Shown in pieces: positions 46,047 to 57,600 of a stretch of DNA of 64,000 nt. The notes beneath the pieces are model-generated. The model saw nothing but the letters and a program-made list of their open reading frames with translations. It searched no databases and was not told the origin of the DNA. Position 1 is the first letter of the stretch. Each line of letters starts with the position of its first letter. Where the stretch lies: the NCBI RefSeq assembly GCF_000217915.1, contig NZ_AFOZ01000028.1:36456-100455 (forward strand), given 5' to 3'. Source of the DNA: Shewanella sp. HN-41 (GTDB lineage Bacteria; Pseudomonadota; Gammaproteobacteria; Enterobacterales; Shewanellaceae). The translations under genes were made by a program, and so were the position numbers.

Positions 46047-47015
46047 ATGCCGTTTTCCAACCTTAAACCTGTCCTCGTGCTTTCTTTACTATTTGCACCT
46101 AATGCCTTTGCTACCACTGTCAATTTTAGCGATTACGGCCCCTTACGGACCTATGCGCAATCGCCTACCCAAGCAGGCAGTTTAACCCCGATGCTGCGTT
46201 CAGGTTTTTCCTTGCCCGAAGGACAAAAAGAGTTGCACCTCTCGGCCAGTGCGGCCAGTGTTTGGGCGGAAACCGATGACTATTTTGCCGACTACTACCA
46301 CAATACCCTCGTGGGCGGTCTAACTTGGCAAATCAATGATAAATGGATGATAGACACTAGCTATCATTGGCGTTTTAGCGGCGATAATCACTTAGACTCA
46401 GTGACCATGTGGTTCCATGATGCATTTGGGTTTAGTCAAAATGGTCGTGAAGATGCGGGGAAACACCAGAATCAACTTTTCTCGAAGGATGGGATAAATC
46501 AACACAATATTTCGGGGGAAACCCTGAATAATGCAATTACCCTTTATGTTGGTTATCAAGTGTTTGAGAACCAATATCACGGTTTATCTCTGGGGGGGAG
46601 TTTATATTATAACTATGTGGACTCAGGCCCCTTTGAAAATGAGGCCTTTGAACAAGCTTTACAGTTAAATTACAGTTTCCGCTACGAAAAGCATCATTTT
46701 CACTCTACCGCAGCCGTCAGTTTTAGACAGGGTAATGAGGTTCTTTCGGGGATCCGCTATGATAATCATGCCTATTCCATCAATCTCGGCTACGAATATA
46801 TCACAGGGCACCATGGCTGGTTAATTGAGCTGCATCGTTACCAAGGCTTACTCGAAACCGAAAATGATTTTTCTAAAGCCTCGAATGAAATATTACTCGG
46901 CTATCGTTACTACTTAGATAATAGTGCGATAGAGTTCTCCATTATTGAAAACTATTTCAATATGGATAACAGTACCGACATTGCTTTTAATATTGGCTAT
47001 CGCGTTAAATTTTAA
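46047..47015 (+). CDS. DUF3187 family exported protein
   Basis: This 322-residue protein has a signal peptide (VLVLSLLFAPNAFA) and a body rich in alternating aromatic beta-strand segments (LVGGLTWQINDKWMIDTSYHW, LGGSLYYNYV, NIGYRVKF at the end). It resembles an outer-membrane beta-barrel, and the sequence style matches DUF3187. The C-terminal Phe is typical of barrel proteins. Function is unknown. Confidence 0.75.
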   Translation: MPFSNLKPVLVLSLLFAPNAFATTVNFSDYGPLRTYAQSPTQAGSLTPMLRSGFSLPEGQKELHLSASAASVWAETDDYFADYYHNTLVGGLTWQINDKWMIDTSYHWRFSGDNHLDSVTMWFHDAFGFSQNGREDAGKHQNQLFSKDGINQHNISGETLNNAITLYVGYQVFENQYHGLSLGGSLYYNYVDSGPFENEAFEQALQLNYSFRYEKHHFHSTAAVSFRQGNEVLSGIRYDNHAYSINLGYEYITGHHGWLIELHRYQGLLETENDFSKASNEILLGYRYYLDNSAIEFSIIENYFNMDNSTDIAFNIGYRVKF

Positions 47016-47042
47016 TCACATAAAATTAAATCTACACTAACA

Positions 47043-47070
47043 AAAACAGAGGCGATATTGCCTCTGTTTT
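47043..47070. terminator. Bidirectional terminator between DUF3187 gene and bioD
   Basis: AAAACAGAGGC and GCCTCTGTTTT form a perfect 11-base stem around GATATT between two convergent genes. Confidence 0.85.
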
Positions 47071-47096
47071 CTATTACACATCTGTCTTAAATTGCA

Positions 47097-47792
47097 CTAC
47101 TTCATTAATAAGGGCTGGATATCAATAAAATTGGCGGCATGCGCCGCATCCGCCTGTTTAAGATGCGGAATACACCCGAGAAAAGGCGATGTCATCATCT
47201 CTTTGAGCGTGGCTAGATTTTCGTCGAACACACTCATATTCGGAACGACACAATTTGCCACCCAGCCAGCGACAGTTAAGCCGTCGGCCAATATCGCTTC
47301 TTGGGTTAATAAAGCATGATTTAAACAGCCGAGTTTCATCCCCACAACGAGGATCACAGGCAAGTTCAGCTGTTGCACTAACTCGGATAAATAGCGCCCC
47401 TCCCCTAAGGGTAAACGCCAGCCGCCCGCGCCTTCTATCAAACAAAAATCAGCCTGCGCAAACGCCTGCCTATCCAACTTTGCCAAAATCCCATCGGGGG
47501 ATAAATTAACGCCTAGCTGTTTTGCGGCAATATGCGGGGCTATTGCAGGTTCAAAGCTTATCGGATTGACTTGCTCGTAGGTCAGTTTAAGGGAGGAGGC
47601 CGACATCAGCTTTAGTGCATCACTGTTACGTAAACCAAGCTCGGTGATTTCACACCCAGATGCGACAGGTTTTACCCCAAGACTTAAGAGCGCGGCGCCT
47701 GTGCGAGCAGCCTCACGGTTGAAGGCGGTCAAGAGCGCGGTTGACACTAAGGTTTTACCACTGTCGGTATCGGTTCCTGTTACAAAAAACAT
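47097..47792 (-). CDS. bioD: Dethiobiotin synthase
   Basis: This 231-residue cytoplasmic enzyme closes the ureido ring of dethiobiotin from DAPA, CO2 and ATP. The P-loop is FFVTGTDTDSGKT at the N-terminus; VKPVASG and IEGAGGWRLPL are the other BioD motifs, supplying substrate Lys and Mg/ATP contacts. It is the last gene of bioBFCD, 54 bases after bioC, with a terminator beyond. Confidence 0.95.
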   Translation of the reverse strand: MFFVTGTDTDSGKTLVSTALLTAFNREAARTGAALLSLGVKPVASGCEITELGLRNSDALKLMSASSLKLTYEQVNPISFEPAIAPHIAAKQLGVNLSPDGILAKLDRQAFAQADFCLIEGAGGWRLPLGEGRYLSELVQQLNLPVILVVGMKLGCLNHALLTQEAILADGLTVAGWVANCVVPNMSVFDENLATLKEMMTSPFLGCIPHLKQADAAHAANFIDIQPLLMK

Positions 47793-47846
47793 GATTTTTC
47801 CTTGTTAATCTGCCGCCAATCACGCGCCAAACCGTTGCTTGGAGCC

Positions 47847-48677
47847 TTATACCGAGCCGCCTTGGCGACGTACACGAAATTGGGCGATCTGATAGGTTAA
47901 AGGCAGGCCCTGTGATTCACGAAATCGTTCTGCGCGTTGTTGTAGAGCCTGCCAATCTCGGCGGCCACGCAATTGCCCCAAATGAGGATGAGGGTCGGAA
48001 GTATTGACGGTCTGTACTGAAGATTGTACCGATGCGCCTACCCCCTTAATGGAATAGAGTAAGGCTTTAAGATCTTGAAAATAGACGGTCATTGGCACAA
48101 GTTTGACATCAAAAAGTTGCCAATCCGTGGAGTCAAAGGCAGCTTGCAAGCTTTTAAGGGATAAGAAATCATTAACCCGCAAGCCAAGGTTCGATAGCTG
48201 CTCAAGGCTGCCCGCGGCTACGATACTCAGGTGCGCTTCTCCACCGACTTTCAGCACTCGGGCCATTTCGCTCGTCGCTGCCGAAAAATCATGGCACCAC
48301 TGCAGTGCCAAATTGGAGTAAATATTATCGATACTCGCATCGGCAAAGGGCAATTGCTCGGCATTGCCGCAAATACACCAATGCTCAGGGAAAGTCGCTT
48401 TAAGCTGTTGCAGCATGCCTAAGGCGATATCGAGGGCATAAACCCTGATATCGTCGCCGGTGGCCTTGTTAGCAAATGCAGTCCCCGGCCCTGCGCCTAT
48501 ATCGAGAATCGCGCCCTTGGCTGAAAATCCTTGCAACAAACTTGCGCCGCTTAAACGCTGCAAACAGTTATGCTCTTGATAGCTCTTCGCGGCGGCGGAA
48601 AAGCGCTGCGCAATATGATCCACCTTACTCGCAGGCTCATGGGGATTAAGGCTAACGCCAAGCGGCATAGACATCAC
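47847..48677 (-). CDS. bioC: Malonyl-ACP O-methyltransferase BioC
   Basis: This 276-residue SAM methyltransferase masks malonyl-ACP as its methyl ester to start pimeloyl synthesis. Motifs are [17 protein letters not shown] ([16 protein letters not shown]), [12 protein letters not shown] (motif I) and [13 protein letters not shown]. Position between bioF and bioD and the N-terminal signature identify it as BioC rather than a general methyltransferase. The BioH-type esterase is not in the operon. Confidence 0.92.
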   Translation of the reverse strand: MMSMPLGVSLNPHEPASKVDHIAQRFSAAAKSYQEHNCLQRLSGASLLQGFSAKGAILDIGAGPGTAFANKATGDDIRVYALDIALGMLQQLKATFPEHWCICGNAEQLPFADASIDNIYSNLALQWCHDFSAATSEMARVLKVGGEAHLSIVAAGSLEQLSNLGLRVNDFLSLKSLQAAFDSTDWQLFDVKLVPMTVYFQDLKALLYSIKGVGASVQSSVQTVNTSDPHPHLGQLRGRRDWQALQQRAERFRESQGLPLTYQIAQFRVRRQGGSV

Positions 48678-48847
48678 AGATTATTCTCACTTTAAAATCA
48701 AACTCTGATATTCAAACTCTCAACATTAAGACATTGAACAGGATTATCAGAATCGAACCACAATTAGTCGCAGCCTAATTCATCACTGCCAGGGCGACTA
48801 TCATCAAACCATCGGCCATCGGTCATAAGCAGTATCGCGAACATGGT

Positions 48848-50068
48848 TTACCGCTCGGGACGCTCAGACACCCTAGGTAGTGCAACTTCGGCTAGCACTT
48901 GCGCAATCCCGTGAACGCAGCGCCGTATTGCCGCCTCGCTATGGGATGCACTTAAGGTAATACGTAATCTTGCCGAGCCGACGGGCACAGTTGGTGGACG
49001 AATAGCCCCAACCCAAATACCTAATGCCTTTAGTTTTTCCGCCACCAGCAAGGTTTGCGCCGCATCACCGATAATCAAAGGCTGGATCGCCGTGTCACTG
49101 CCAAGGAGTGGAATGGCCGCATCGAAACACAACTGCTTAAACAGCGAGATATTGCTCTGCAATTTTTGCCTAAGCTCAGGATGGGCCTCAGCGTATTCAA
49201 CCGCAGCCAACGCCAAGGCTGCATTGGCGGGCGACAGCGCGGTGGAATAAATATATTCCCGCGCGTTGCTCACTAAAAACTCAATCAGTTGTCGACTACC
49301 AAGAATCGCCGCCCCCTGACAGCCTAATGCCTTGCCAAAGGTCACTATCTGAATATCGATAAGTTTTGAAGCTGGAATAAACTCAGTCGTAGTGCTCACA
49401 GCATCAACAACGCCAAAGCCATGGGCATCATCGACAATCAGCCAGGCATTGTGTGCGCGGCAGAGTGCGGATAAGGCCGAAATCGGCGCAATGTCGCCAT
49501 CCATGCTAAACACACTCTCAGTGATCAGGGCCGAAACGGCGTTCTTCACTAATAAACGTGCGGCGCTTTCGGTGGAATTATGCAAAAAACGCTTAAAATC
49601 CGCGCCGCTGTCGCGCAATCCATCGATAATAGATGCATGGACTAGCTTATCCGCGAGTACCACATCCTGCTTATCGAACAATGTCTTACACAAGGTGGTA
49701 TTGGCACTAAACCCTGAGCTAAAGAGTAGTGCAGCCTCAAATCCCATTATCTGGCACAGTTTGGTTTCGAGCGCTAAATGCGCCTCGCTGTAGCCCGTCA
49801 CCAGTGGCGATGCGCCGCTACCGACGCCGTATTGCTTAGCGCCAAGGTGCAGCGCCTCGACCAATTCGGGAGCACGGGTGAGCCCTAAGTAATCGTTACT
49901 GCTGAAGTTGAGATAACACTGACCCGCTAAACCAAACTGGGGACCGACCTCACTGAGCGCAGTCTCTGTCGATAGTGCCAGACGCTGCCTCAACAAACCT
50001 TGTTCCGCTAAGGCTTGCTGACGGGCAAGTATTTTCGAACCCAGTTTTGATGTGAGTGATGAACTCAT
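48848..50068 (-). CDS. bioF: 8-amino-7-oxononanoate synthase
   Basis: This 406-residue PLP enzyme condenses pimeloyl thioester with alanine. It shows FSSNDYLGL, GSGASPLVTG, the Asp/His loop IVDDAHGFGVVD and the PLP Lys in VTFGKALGCQGAAI. The ATG at 50068 is the family start; a TTG four codons earlier lies within the tandem repeats that precede the gene. It is 134-170 bases from its neighbours, which is loose for an operon. Confidence 0.95.
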   Translation of the reverse strand: MSSSLTSKLGSKILARQQALAEQGLLRQRLALSTETALSEVGPQFGLAGQCYLNFSSNDYLGLTRAPELVEALHLGAKQYGVGSGASPLVTGYSEAHLALETKLCQIMGFEAALLFSSGFSANTTLCKTLFDKQDVVLADKLVHASIIDGLRDSGADFKRFLHNSTESAARLLVKNAVSALITESVFSMDGDIAPISALSALCRAHNAWLIVDDAHGFGVVDAVSTTTEFIPASKLIDIQIVTFGKALGCQGAAILGSRQLIEFLVSNAREYIYSTALSPANAALALAAVEYAEAHPELRQKLQSNISLFKQLCFDAAIPLLGSDTAIQPLIIGDAAQTLLVAEKLKALGIWVGAIRPPTVPVGSARLRITLSASHSEAAIRRCVHGIAQVLAEVALPRVSERPER

Positions 50069-50070
50069 AT

Positions 50071-50124
50071 TCTTACTCAACTTCTCTTGCTCAGCTTGTC
50101 TTGCTCAGGCTTTTCTTGCTCAGC
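50071..50124 (-). repeat. Four imperfect 14-16 base tandem repeats before bioF
   Basis: On the minus strand the unit is (G)CTGAGCAAGAxAA, repeated four times (GCTGAGCAAGAAAA, GCCTGAGCAAGACAA, GCTGAGCAAGAGAA, GTTGAGTAAGAAT), ending directly at the bioF ATG. The last unit includes the ribosome-binding region. Confidence 0.7.
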
Positions 50125-50214
50125 GTAAGCGCCGTAAATCCTTTGGAAGAAGCGCTCCACCATTTAACGAAGCGCAAGTTCCACAGAGATATAGCCGTTG
50201 GTTATAGTCGTTGG

Positions 50215-51267
50215 TTATAGCGCCGCCGCATCATAAAAAGGCGCCGAGGCTTTATCTTGATGGGCCGCCGCTTTGGCTAATACCGCCTGCTCATCATCGA
50301 TAGTCGCAGCAGCGCCCTGCTCAGGGCGTAAACCCAGACGGCGGAACAGGCCCATATCATCACTCTCTTCAGGGTTTGGCGTGGTCAGTAACTTGCAGCC
50401 GTAGAAAATCGAGTTCGCGCCCGCAAAGAAACACATGGCCTGCAGCTCATCGGTCATGTTTTCACGGCCCGCCGATAAACGCACGCGGGACATTGGCATT
50501 AAAATACGCGCCACGGCAATGGTGCGGACGAACTCGAGCGGATCTAAATCATCGAGTTTTTCAAAGGGCGTGCCCGCCACTTTAACCAACATATTGATCG
50601 GCACGGAATCGGGATGCTGGGGCAAATTTGCCAGTTGTTGCAATAAACCAGCTCTGTCTGTGGCCTTCTCGCCCATGCCGACAATGCCGCCGGAGCAGAC
50701 TTTCATGCCGGATGCGCGCACATGGCTTAGGGTATCTAAACGGTTTTGGTAGGTGCGAGTGGTGATCACATCGCCATAATACTCGGGCGAGGTATCCAAA
50801 TTGTGGTTGTAGTAGTCAAGACCCGCATCGGCCAGCTCATTGGCCTGCCCTTGGGTGAGCATGCCTAAGGTCATACAGGTTTCCATGCCGAGGGCTTTAA
50901 CCTCTTGCACCATTTGCTTTAGGTAAGGCATGTCCTTTTCTTTGGGATTACGCCAAGCGGCACCCATACAGAAACGCGAAGCGCCCGCCGCTTTGGCACT
51001 GCGCGCCTCGGTCAACACGGTTTCCATCGCTAAGAGGCGCTCTTTTTCAAGGCCAGTATCATAACGCGCACTCTGGGGACAATATTTACAATCCTCAGGG
51101 CATGCACCAGTCTTGATCGACAACAATCGGCTGATTTGCACTTCATTGGGATCGTAGACTTCACGATGAATACTGTGAGCTTTAAATAATAAGTCATTCA
51201 TCGGCAGCGCAAATAAGGCTTCGATCTCTTCCCGCTTCCAATCATGACGAACTTGCAACTGCGACAT
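50215..51267 (-). CDS. bioB: Biotin synthase
   Basis: This 350-residue radical SAM enzyme inserts sulfur into dethiobiotin. The radical-SAM cluster motif is [11 protein letters not shown] (about residue 55). Further conserved parts are [40 protein letters not shown] and the Arg of [10 protein letters not shown], a ligand of the [2Fe-2S] cluster with cysteines in the chain. It is first in bioBFCD and divergent from bioA, with a candidate BirA operator between. Confidence 0.97.
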   Translation of the reverse strand: MSQLQVRHDWKREEIEALFALPMNDLLFKAHSIHREVYDPNEVQISRLLSIKTGACPEDCKYCPQSARYDTGLEKERLLAMETVLTEARSAKAAGASRFCMGAAWRNPKEKDMPYLKQMVQEVKALGMETCMTLGMLTQGQANELADAGLDYYNHNLDTSPEYYGDVITTRTYQNRLDTLSHVRASGMKVCSGGIVGMGEKATDRAGLLQQLANLPQHPDSVPINMLVKVAGTPFEKLDDLDPLEFVRTIAVARILMPMSRVRLSAGRENMTDELQAMCFFAGANSIFYGCKLLTTPNPEESDDMGLFRRLGLRPEQGAAATIDDEQAVLAKAAAHQDKASAPFYDAAAL

Positions 51268-51323
51268 TGAACACCCTTTTATTTTTGTATTTTACCTTGG
51301 CTAGGATAACCTCAGCCCTTAAA

Positions 51324-51356
51324 CTGTCAACGCCAACCAGTGATACAGGTTTACCA
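51324..51356. promoter_or_regulatory. Candidate BirA operator between bioB and bioA
   Basis: CTGTCAACG (51324-51332) and GGTTTACCA (51348-51356) are imperfect inverted halves separated by 15 bases. They resemble the enterobacterial operator TTGTAAACC-N14/15-GGTTTACAA and lie at the expected place in a divergent bio promoter. Confidence 0.5.
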
Positions 51357-51386
51357 CTGGCGATTTTATCACCAACACTGTGAGCT

Positions 51387-52732
51387 ATGATGCGCAATTT
51401 ACTCGATTTTGACTTTGATAGTGCCCATATCTGGCATCCCTACACTTCCATGACCCATTCTCTTCCCGTTTTTGGGGTACACAGTGCCAAGGGTTGCGAA
51501 TTGGAACTCGTTGATGGTCGCAGACTCGTCGATGGTACGAGTTCTTGGTGGGCCTGTGTGCACGGTTACGGACACCCTGAGATTATCGGCGCCATGGAAA
51601 AACAGCTACATCAACTCAGCCATGTGATGTTTGGCGGCATTACCCACGCCCCTGCCATTGAACTATGCAAAAAGCTGATTGAGATGACCTGTGAACCGCT
51701 CACCAAAGTCTTTTTATGTGATTCAGGCTCCATTGCGGTCGAAGTCGCCATCAAGATGGCACTGCAATATTGGCAAGGGCAACAGCAAGAACGAACACAG
51801 AAACAGCGGATCCTGACCGTTAAAAAGGGCTACCACGGTGATACTTTTGCCGCCATGAGTGTATGCGATCCCGAAGGTGGCATGCATACCATGTTTGGCG
51901 AGGCCGTGACTAAGCAGTGTTTTGTCGACGCGCCGCAAACGCTCTTCGGCGAGCCGTTACGCCAAGATGATTTAGCGCCAATGGAGCGCATATTACGCGA
52001 GCAACATCATGAAATTGCCGCCGTAATTATCGAGCCCATTATGCAGGGGGCGGGGGAATGCGTTTTTACAGCCCAGAGTATTTATTAGGCCTTCGCAAGT
52101 TGTGTGATGAGTTTAATGTGTTACTGATCTTAGATGAAATTGCCACTGGTTTTGGCCGTACAGGCAAACTGTTTGCCTATGAGCACGCCAATATCACGCC
52201 AGATATTTTGTGTTTAGGTAAGGCCCTCACCGGCGGTTATATCAGCCTCGCGGCCACCCTATGCACAGATAAAGTGGCCCAAGGGATCAGCCAGTCTCCG
52301 GCGGGAGTGTTTATGCATGGCCCCACTTTTATGGGCAATCCGCTCGCCTGCGCGGCCGCCTGCGCCAGTCTGGATATCATCAATCGTAATGAGTGGCGCT
52401 CACAGGTTGCCGCCATTGAGCAACAAATGCACCTTGAGCTTAGGGACGCGATAACCATCGCCAGTGTGAAGGATGTGCGGGTACTCGGTGCAGTCGGCGT
52501 ATTAGAAATGACTGCACCGGTCAATACCGCCTTACTGCAACAGCAATTTGTCGATTTAGGTGTATGGGTTAGGCCCTTTGCAAATCTGATTTACATTATG
52601 CCGCCCTATATCATTACCCCAGCGCAATTAAGCCAACTCACAGGTGCGATGAAACAAGTGGCCACAAAGATAGCATTAACTGACGACATGGCGGAGCAAC
52701 AGACAACGGCATCCTTTATCAGCCACGGTTAA
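51387..52732 (+). pseudogene. bioA: Adenosylmethionine-8-amino-7-oxononanoate aminotransferase, frameshifted
   Basis: The first frame (233 residues) has WHPYTSM, SWWACVHGYGHPEI and GYHGDTFAAMSV, and stops at a TAG at 52086-52088. The second frame resumes with [15 protein letters not shown] and contains [12 protein letters not shown] and the PLP Lys in [10 protein letters not shown]. In normal BioA the join reads [11 protein letters not shown], which is restored by one extra G in the G5 run 52052-52056, giving 448 residues. It uses SAM as amino donor to make DAPA. Probably a sequencing error, but if real the strain lacks this step. Confidence 0.92.
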
Positions 52733-52763
52733 AACTCACACTTAAAAACCCTCATTCACACAT

Positions 52764-52820
52764 TGAGCAAGACCATAATGGTAATCTTGCTCACATTTAT
52801 TAATAATTTTTTATATTTTT
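52764..52820 (+). terminator. Terminator-like hairpin after bioA
   Basis: TGAGCAAGA (52764-52772) pairs with TCTTGCTCA (52785-52793). An AT-rich stretch with T6 runs follows within 15-30 bases. It lies 30 bases past the bioA stop. Confidence 0.65.
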
Positions 52821-52969
52821 TCATTTTACTTCAGTGTGTAACTGGAAAATCTGGCAAATACAGCAATGCTTATGTCGCTCAATTGTTATTGTCCATTTAC
52901 ACCAAGATTAGGTCACAACTAGATCGATAAAATAGTGCAGGACAACTATTTCAAAGACAAGGAGATCAC

Positions 52970-54571
52970 ATGTTTACCCTCGCTAATATTCCCGTTAACC
53001 GCAAACTCGCGTTGCTCTCACTGATAGCACTGACCGGAACCATAATACTGCTTGCTTTATCAATCAGCACACTGAAGCAAAATCTGATGGCAGAGCGAGA
53101 GGCAAGACTCAATGCGGTACTCACCTTAGCCATTAGCCGTATTCAGGCCCTTGAAAAATCACTCCCACAGGAACAAGCGCAACAAGCCGCTAAGGAGATG
53201 CTTAATGACATGCGTTTCGATGGTGATAACTATCTTTTTGTGATCGATGAATCGAGACATGTCGTTGTTCACCCGATAAAAAAAGAACTGGTTGGACAGC
53301 AAATGGGAGACCAAGGCAAAGAGCATTATTGGTTTAACATGGTGGAGCTTGGCCGCGATGGACAACAGGGGGTATTAGAATACCCTTGGATGACCAGCTC
53401 AGGAGAATCGGCGCAAAAATTATCATTGGTGATGGGCTTTCGGCCCTGGGGCTGGGTATTAGGCTCTGGCATGTTACTGCAGGACATCGAGGCCACTATT
53501 TGGCACCAATGTCTGCTCATGGGGGGGACTACCTTTGTGCTTATCCTCATCATGTTATTGTTAGGGTATATGATCAGCCACTCAATCACTCGGCCACTCG
53601 AGAATGTTAATAAGGCCATGTTAGCCATCGCTAAGGGAGATTTAACGGCTCAACTCACTATTAACGGCAAAGATGAATTGGGGATCTTGGCCCACAATAT
53701 CAATCGAAGCATGCATGCTGTTCGCACCGCTTTAATGGAAGCAAGTCACAGCGCCGAAAATGTAGCACAAGCGTCGGCTCGCATCGCCTCAAGTGCGGAG
53801 GAAACCAATCAGGCAGTCAATAACCAGCGGGATCAACTCGCCCAACTGGCAACCGCCATGAATGAAATGAGCGCGACTATTGCCGACGTTGCCAATAATG
53901 CCGAAAGTACCGCAAGGGACACTAAAGAAGCCACCAGAGAAGCTGGGCTTGGGGATCAGGATGTCCATTCCAGCATTGAGGGCATCCACTCCCTCGCCAA
54001 GGAAGTGGAACAAGCTACTATACAAGTCAATAAGTTAAAAGAGGAGGTCATGCAGATCAGCGAAGTCACCGCCGTGATCAGTGCTATTTCAGAACAAACT
54101 AACTTACTTGCCCTCAATGCCGCCATTGAAGCGGCGCGGGCGGGTGAGCAGGGGCGTGGGTTTGCCGTGGTTGCCGATGAAGTCAGGCAACTGGCAAGTA
54201 GAACAAGACAGTCAACCGAAGAAATTCAACATACCATCTCACGCTTACAACAACGAGCCGTCAGCGCAGCCAATGCCATGGATACGAGTCGTGGACTGGC
54301 CGAAAAAAGTGTGGGTCAATCGGCAAAAGCCGGAAGCGATTTGTCACTGATCGTTAATCACATCAAACACGTCAGTGATATGGCAACCCATATTGCCACC
54401 GCGGCCGAAGAGCAAAGTGTGGTCGCCGAAGATATGAATCGCAACGTATGCGGGATCAACAACTCCGCTTTGGAAGTCTCTGGATCTGCAACCTACTTAG
54501 CGCAGGAAAGCGAAGGCCTGGCAGAATTATCTCTCCACCTAAACAGCAAGTTGGCGGTGTTTAAGCTATAA
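52970..54571 (+). CDS. Methyl-accepting chemotaxis protein with sCache_2-type sensor
   Basis: This 533-residue chemoreceptor has TM1 at about residues 12-32 and a periplasmic single Cache domain around residues 60-160 ([21 protein letters not shown], then WGWVLGSGM). TM2 lies at about 185-205, then a HAMP ([21 protein letters not shown]) and a signalling hairpin [19 protein letters not shown] with [12 protein letters not shown]. sCache_2 receptors often sense small carboxylates; here the next locus handles acetate, which is suggestive only. The ATG has AAGGAG upstream. Confidence 0.93.
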   Translation: MFTLANIPVNRKLALLSLIALTGTIILLALSISTLKQNLMAEREARLNAVLTLAISRIQALEKSLPQEQAQQAAKEMLNDMRFDGDNYLFVIDESRHVVVHPIKKELVGQQMGDQGKEHYWFNMVELGRDGQQGVLEYPWMTSSGESAQKLSLVMGFRPWGWVLGSGMLLQDIEATIWHQCLLMGGTTFVLILIMLLLGYMISHSITRPLENVNKAMLAIAKGDLTAQLTINGKDELGILAHNINRSMHAVRTALMEASHSAENVAQASARIASSAEETNQAVNNQRDQLAQLATAMNEMSATIADVANNAESTARDTKEATREAGLGDQDVHSSIEGIHSLAKEVEQATIQVNKLKEEVMQISEVTAVISAISEQTNLLALNAAIEAARAGEQGRGFAVVADEVRQLASRTRQSTEEIQHTISRLQQRAVSAANAMDTSRGLAEKSVGQSAKAGSDLSLIVNHIKHVSDMATHIATAAEEQSVVAEDMNRNVCGINNSALEVSGSATYLAQESEGLAELSLHLNSKLAVFKL

Positions 54572-54589
54572 ACTCACCTATTCTACGGT

Positions 54590-54613
54590 TAAAGCGCAGC
54601 TTGCTGCGCTTTG
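54590..54613. terminator. Bidirectional terminator between MCP and crbS-like gene
   Basis: AAAGCGCAGC and its complement form a perfect 10-base stem with a short loop between two convergent stops. The T tracts are short. Confidence 0.6.
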
Positions 54614-54617
54614 GTGA

Positions 54618-57600
54618 TTAACGAGCCGACTTGACTAGGCTGGAGATCAAGGCTCGCAGGGCGGCGGGTTTAATCATTTTCGCCATATAGTGATAACCGC
54701 GGCGCTGTACATCTTCTATTAGCTCCTTACGGGTATTGGCGGTGATTAAAATTCCCGGCAGATCTTGTCCATAGAGGGCCCGAATGCCGTCCATAGCATC
54801 GACCCCATTTTGCCCATCATCCAGATGAAAATCCGCCAGCACTATGTCGGGAGCGACCCCTTTAAGGCCAAGCTTAATCCGAGCATCGGCAAGATCCTTG
54901 GCACAAATCACCTCGCATTGCCAACGACTGAGCAAGCTTTCTAACCCTGCGAGGATGGCTTCCTCATTATCGATACACAATACCTTGATCCCTGATAAGG
55001 GCTGCAACAGAGATGGTAGGGCCTTAACCTGTGGCTGACGCACGGTTTCTCCCCTTGGCACTCTGATCGAAAACACCGAACCCCGCCCTAACTGCGAGGA
55101 GACATGAATACTGTGCTCTAACACTTTGCTGATCCTATCGGCGATCGCTAACCCTAGGCCGAGCCCACTGACACTGTTGCTCTTAGGATTATTCAGCCGC
55201 TTAAACTCCTTAAAAATTTCTTGGATTTCACGCTCATCGATACCACAGCCCGTATCTAACACTTGAATTTCGATTTCGCTACCACGGTGACGACAACCAA
55301 AAAGCACTCGCCCTCCACGGGCATAACGGTAAGCATTCGTGAGGAAATTCTGTAACACACGTCTAAGCAATGACGGATCCGAGTTTACCGTTGCACTGCA
55401 GGGCAACATTTTAAAGCGAATATGATTATCCCCAGCCATAGCTTCAAATTCGACGGCTAAGCCATTGAGTAATTCCGATATGGCAAAATCACGGCGATTA
55501 ACCTCTACCATGCCAGAGTCGAGTTTTGAGATATCGAGCAGATCCGTAAGCAACTCACCGGCGGTTTTCAGCGAGCTATTCACATGGGATAGGGTCGTAC
55601 GCGCCTCACGGTCAAGATTAGGATACTGGGATAATGACGCGGTAAATAATCTTGCCGCGTTTAAGGGTTGCATTAAATCGTGCCCCACGGCAGCAAGAAA
55701 TCGGCTTTTTGAGGCGTTAGCCATTTCTTCTAACGCCTTGGCCTCAAGCAGCTCACTGTTTAACATCGCCAGCTCATAGGTACGCTCGTTAACCCGACTT
55801 TCTAGGGTCTCATTGGCTTCGAGCAATGCCCTCTCCTGCTGACGATATTGGGTAATATCGGTAAAGGTCATCACAAAGCCACCATCTGGCATAGGGTTGC
55901 CTTGAATTTTGATCACTTTGCCATCTTTACGATGCCGCTCCGAGGTGTGGGGCGTGCCATTTCGCATATGTTGTACCCGTTTATCGACCTGCAACTCGAT
56001 ATCGCCTTGGCCGCAATACCCCCGAGCGGCGTTAAAACGGATCACTTCGCTAATGGGCATTCCTTGCTGTAAAAATCCTTCAGGATATTGATATAACTCC
56101 ACATATTTATAATTCCATGCCACCAAATTTAAATCGCTGTCGATAACGCTCATGCCCTCATAGGCATGCTCAATCGCGCCCCGCAGCATATCTTGGCTAA
56201 GCATAATTTTGGATGAGGCTTCATCGACCAGACTAAAGACCTCATCCAAGGCTAAATCCCGCCCCTGCAGCACAGAGTCCATCACCAAAGCCGCGCTTGA
56301 AGCTCCAAGTACCCCAGCGAGTAAGCGTTCAGTATGGGAAATCAGTTCCGGTGGCGCCGCCTTATGCCAGCTATCACTCTTCACCGCATCGCTGGAAAAG
56401 TGGCTAAAACTTTCATAGGCGCGACTTGGGCTCACAAAGCGACTAGCAAGGATCAGCAGATCCTGCTGGGAAATAGGGCCATTCTTTTTATTCGCACTGT
56501 TTCTTAACTTACCGGGGCTGACAAATGCACTGGCTTGAATACGCTCAGCCACCCCGGCCCTAAACCAAATTGACCCCAAAACATAACAGACTATATTGGC
56601 CAATAATGCCGTCAGAGCATCGCGCACATTGGGGGTAATGGCATCTAATAGATCAAAATCATTTGAAACTAACGCCGCCGCACTATGGCTATCCGTCATA
56701 CCTTGAAGCATGATGTAAAACCACAGGCTAAAACCGACGCCAAGCCCTAAAAAGACGCCGGCACGATTACCGTGCTTCCAATAGAGTCCACCAACCAGCG
56801 CAGGGGCAAGCTGGGCAAACGCACCAAAGGACAACATCCCAAGGTGCGACAGTGAATCACTGTCAGCCAGCGCCAGATAACTGCCATAACCCAATCCGAG
56901 GATGATCACAATCGCCAAACGGCGCGCATTGAGTAACAACTGGGAAAACTGGCTAAAATTTTTCTCACGGATATACCCTGTTCGCAGCATCACAGGCACG
57001 AGCCATTCATTACTGACCATCACACTGATGGTCACCACAGCTACTATTACCATCCCTGTGGCGGCGGATAACGTTCCCAGCAGCGCGATAACCGCCAATA
57101 GCGGTTGCTCTAAAGTGAGTGGAAGATTAATCACATAGGTATCGGCGGCAACGGTATCCCCAAGAATGATCTGTCCTGCCAAGGCGAGTGGCCCAACAAA
57201 TAATCCAAACAGCGCCAGGTAAAGCGGAAATAACCAGCGTCCCTTAGCAAGCACAGACTCATCGGCGCACTCCACCACCATCACATGGAACTGGCGGGGC
57301 ATACATAAAAATGCCGCCATGCCGACCAATAACTCCGGCATTAAGGCTTCGATACGCGGATTGGGATAATTGATTAAGGACTTAGCGCTGGCCTGTTGCC
57401 AGATATCGCCAAAACCATCAAACACCCCAAAGCTGATGACTATACCTACCAATAGAAACGCCGCCAGTTTAACCAAAGACTCGAAGGCGATCGCCAGCAT
57501 CATACCGGGATTATGTTCGGTGGCATCGAGCTTACGGGTACCAAATAAAATAGCAAAAATAGCCAACAACGCAGTGATCAACAATGGAACCGTCACACCA

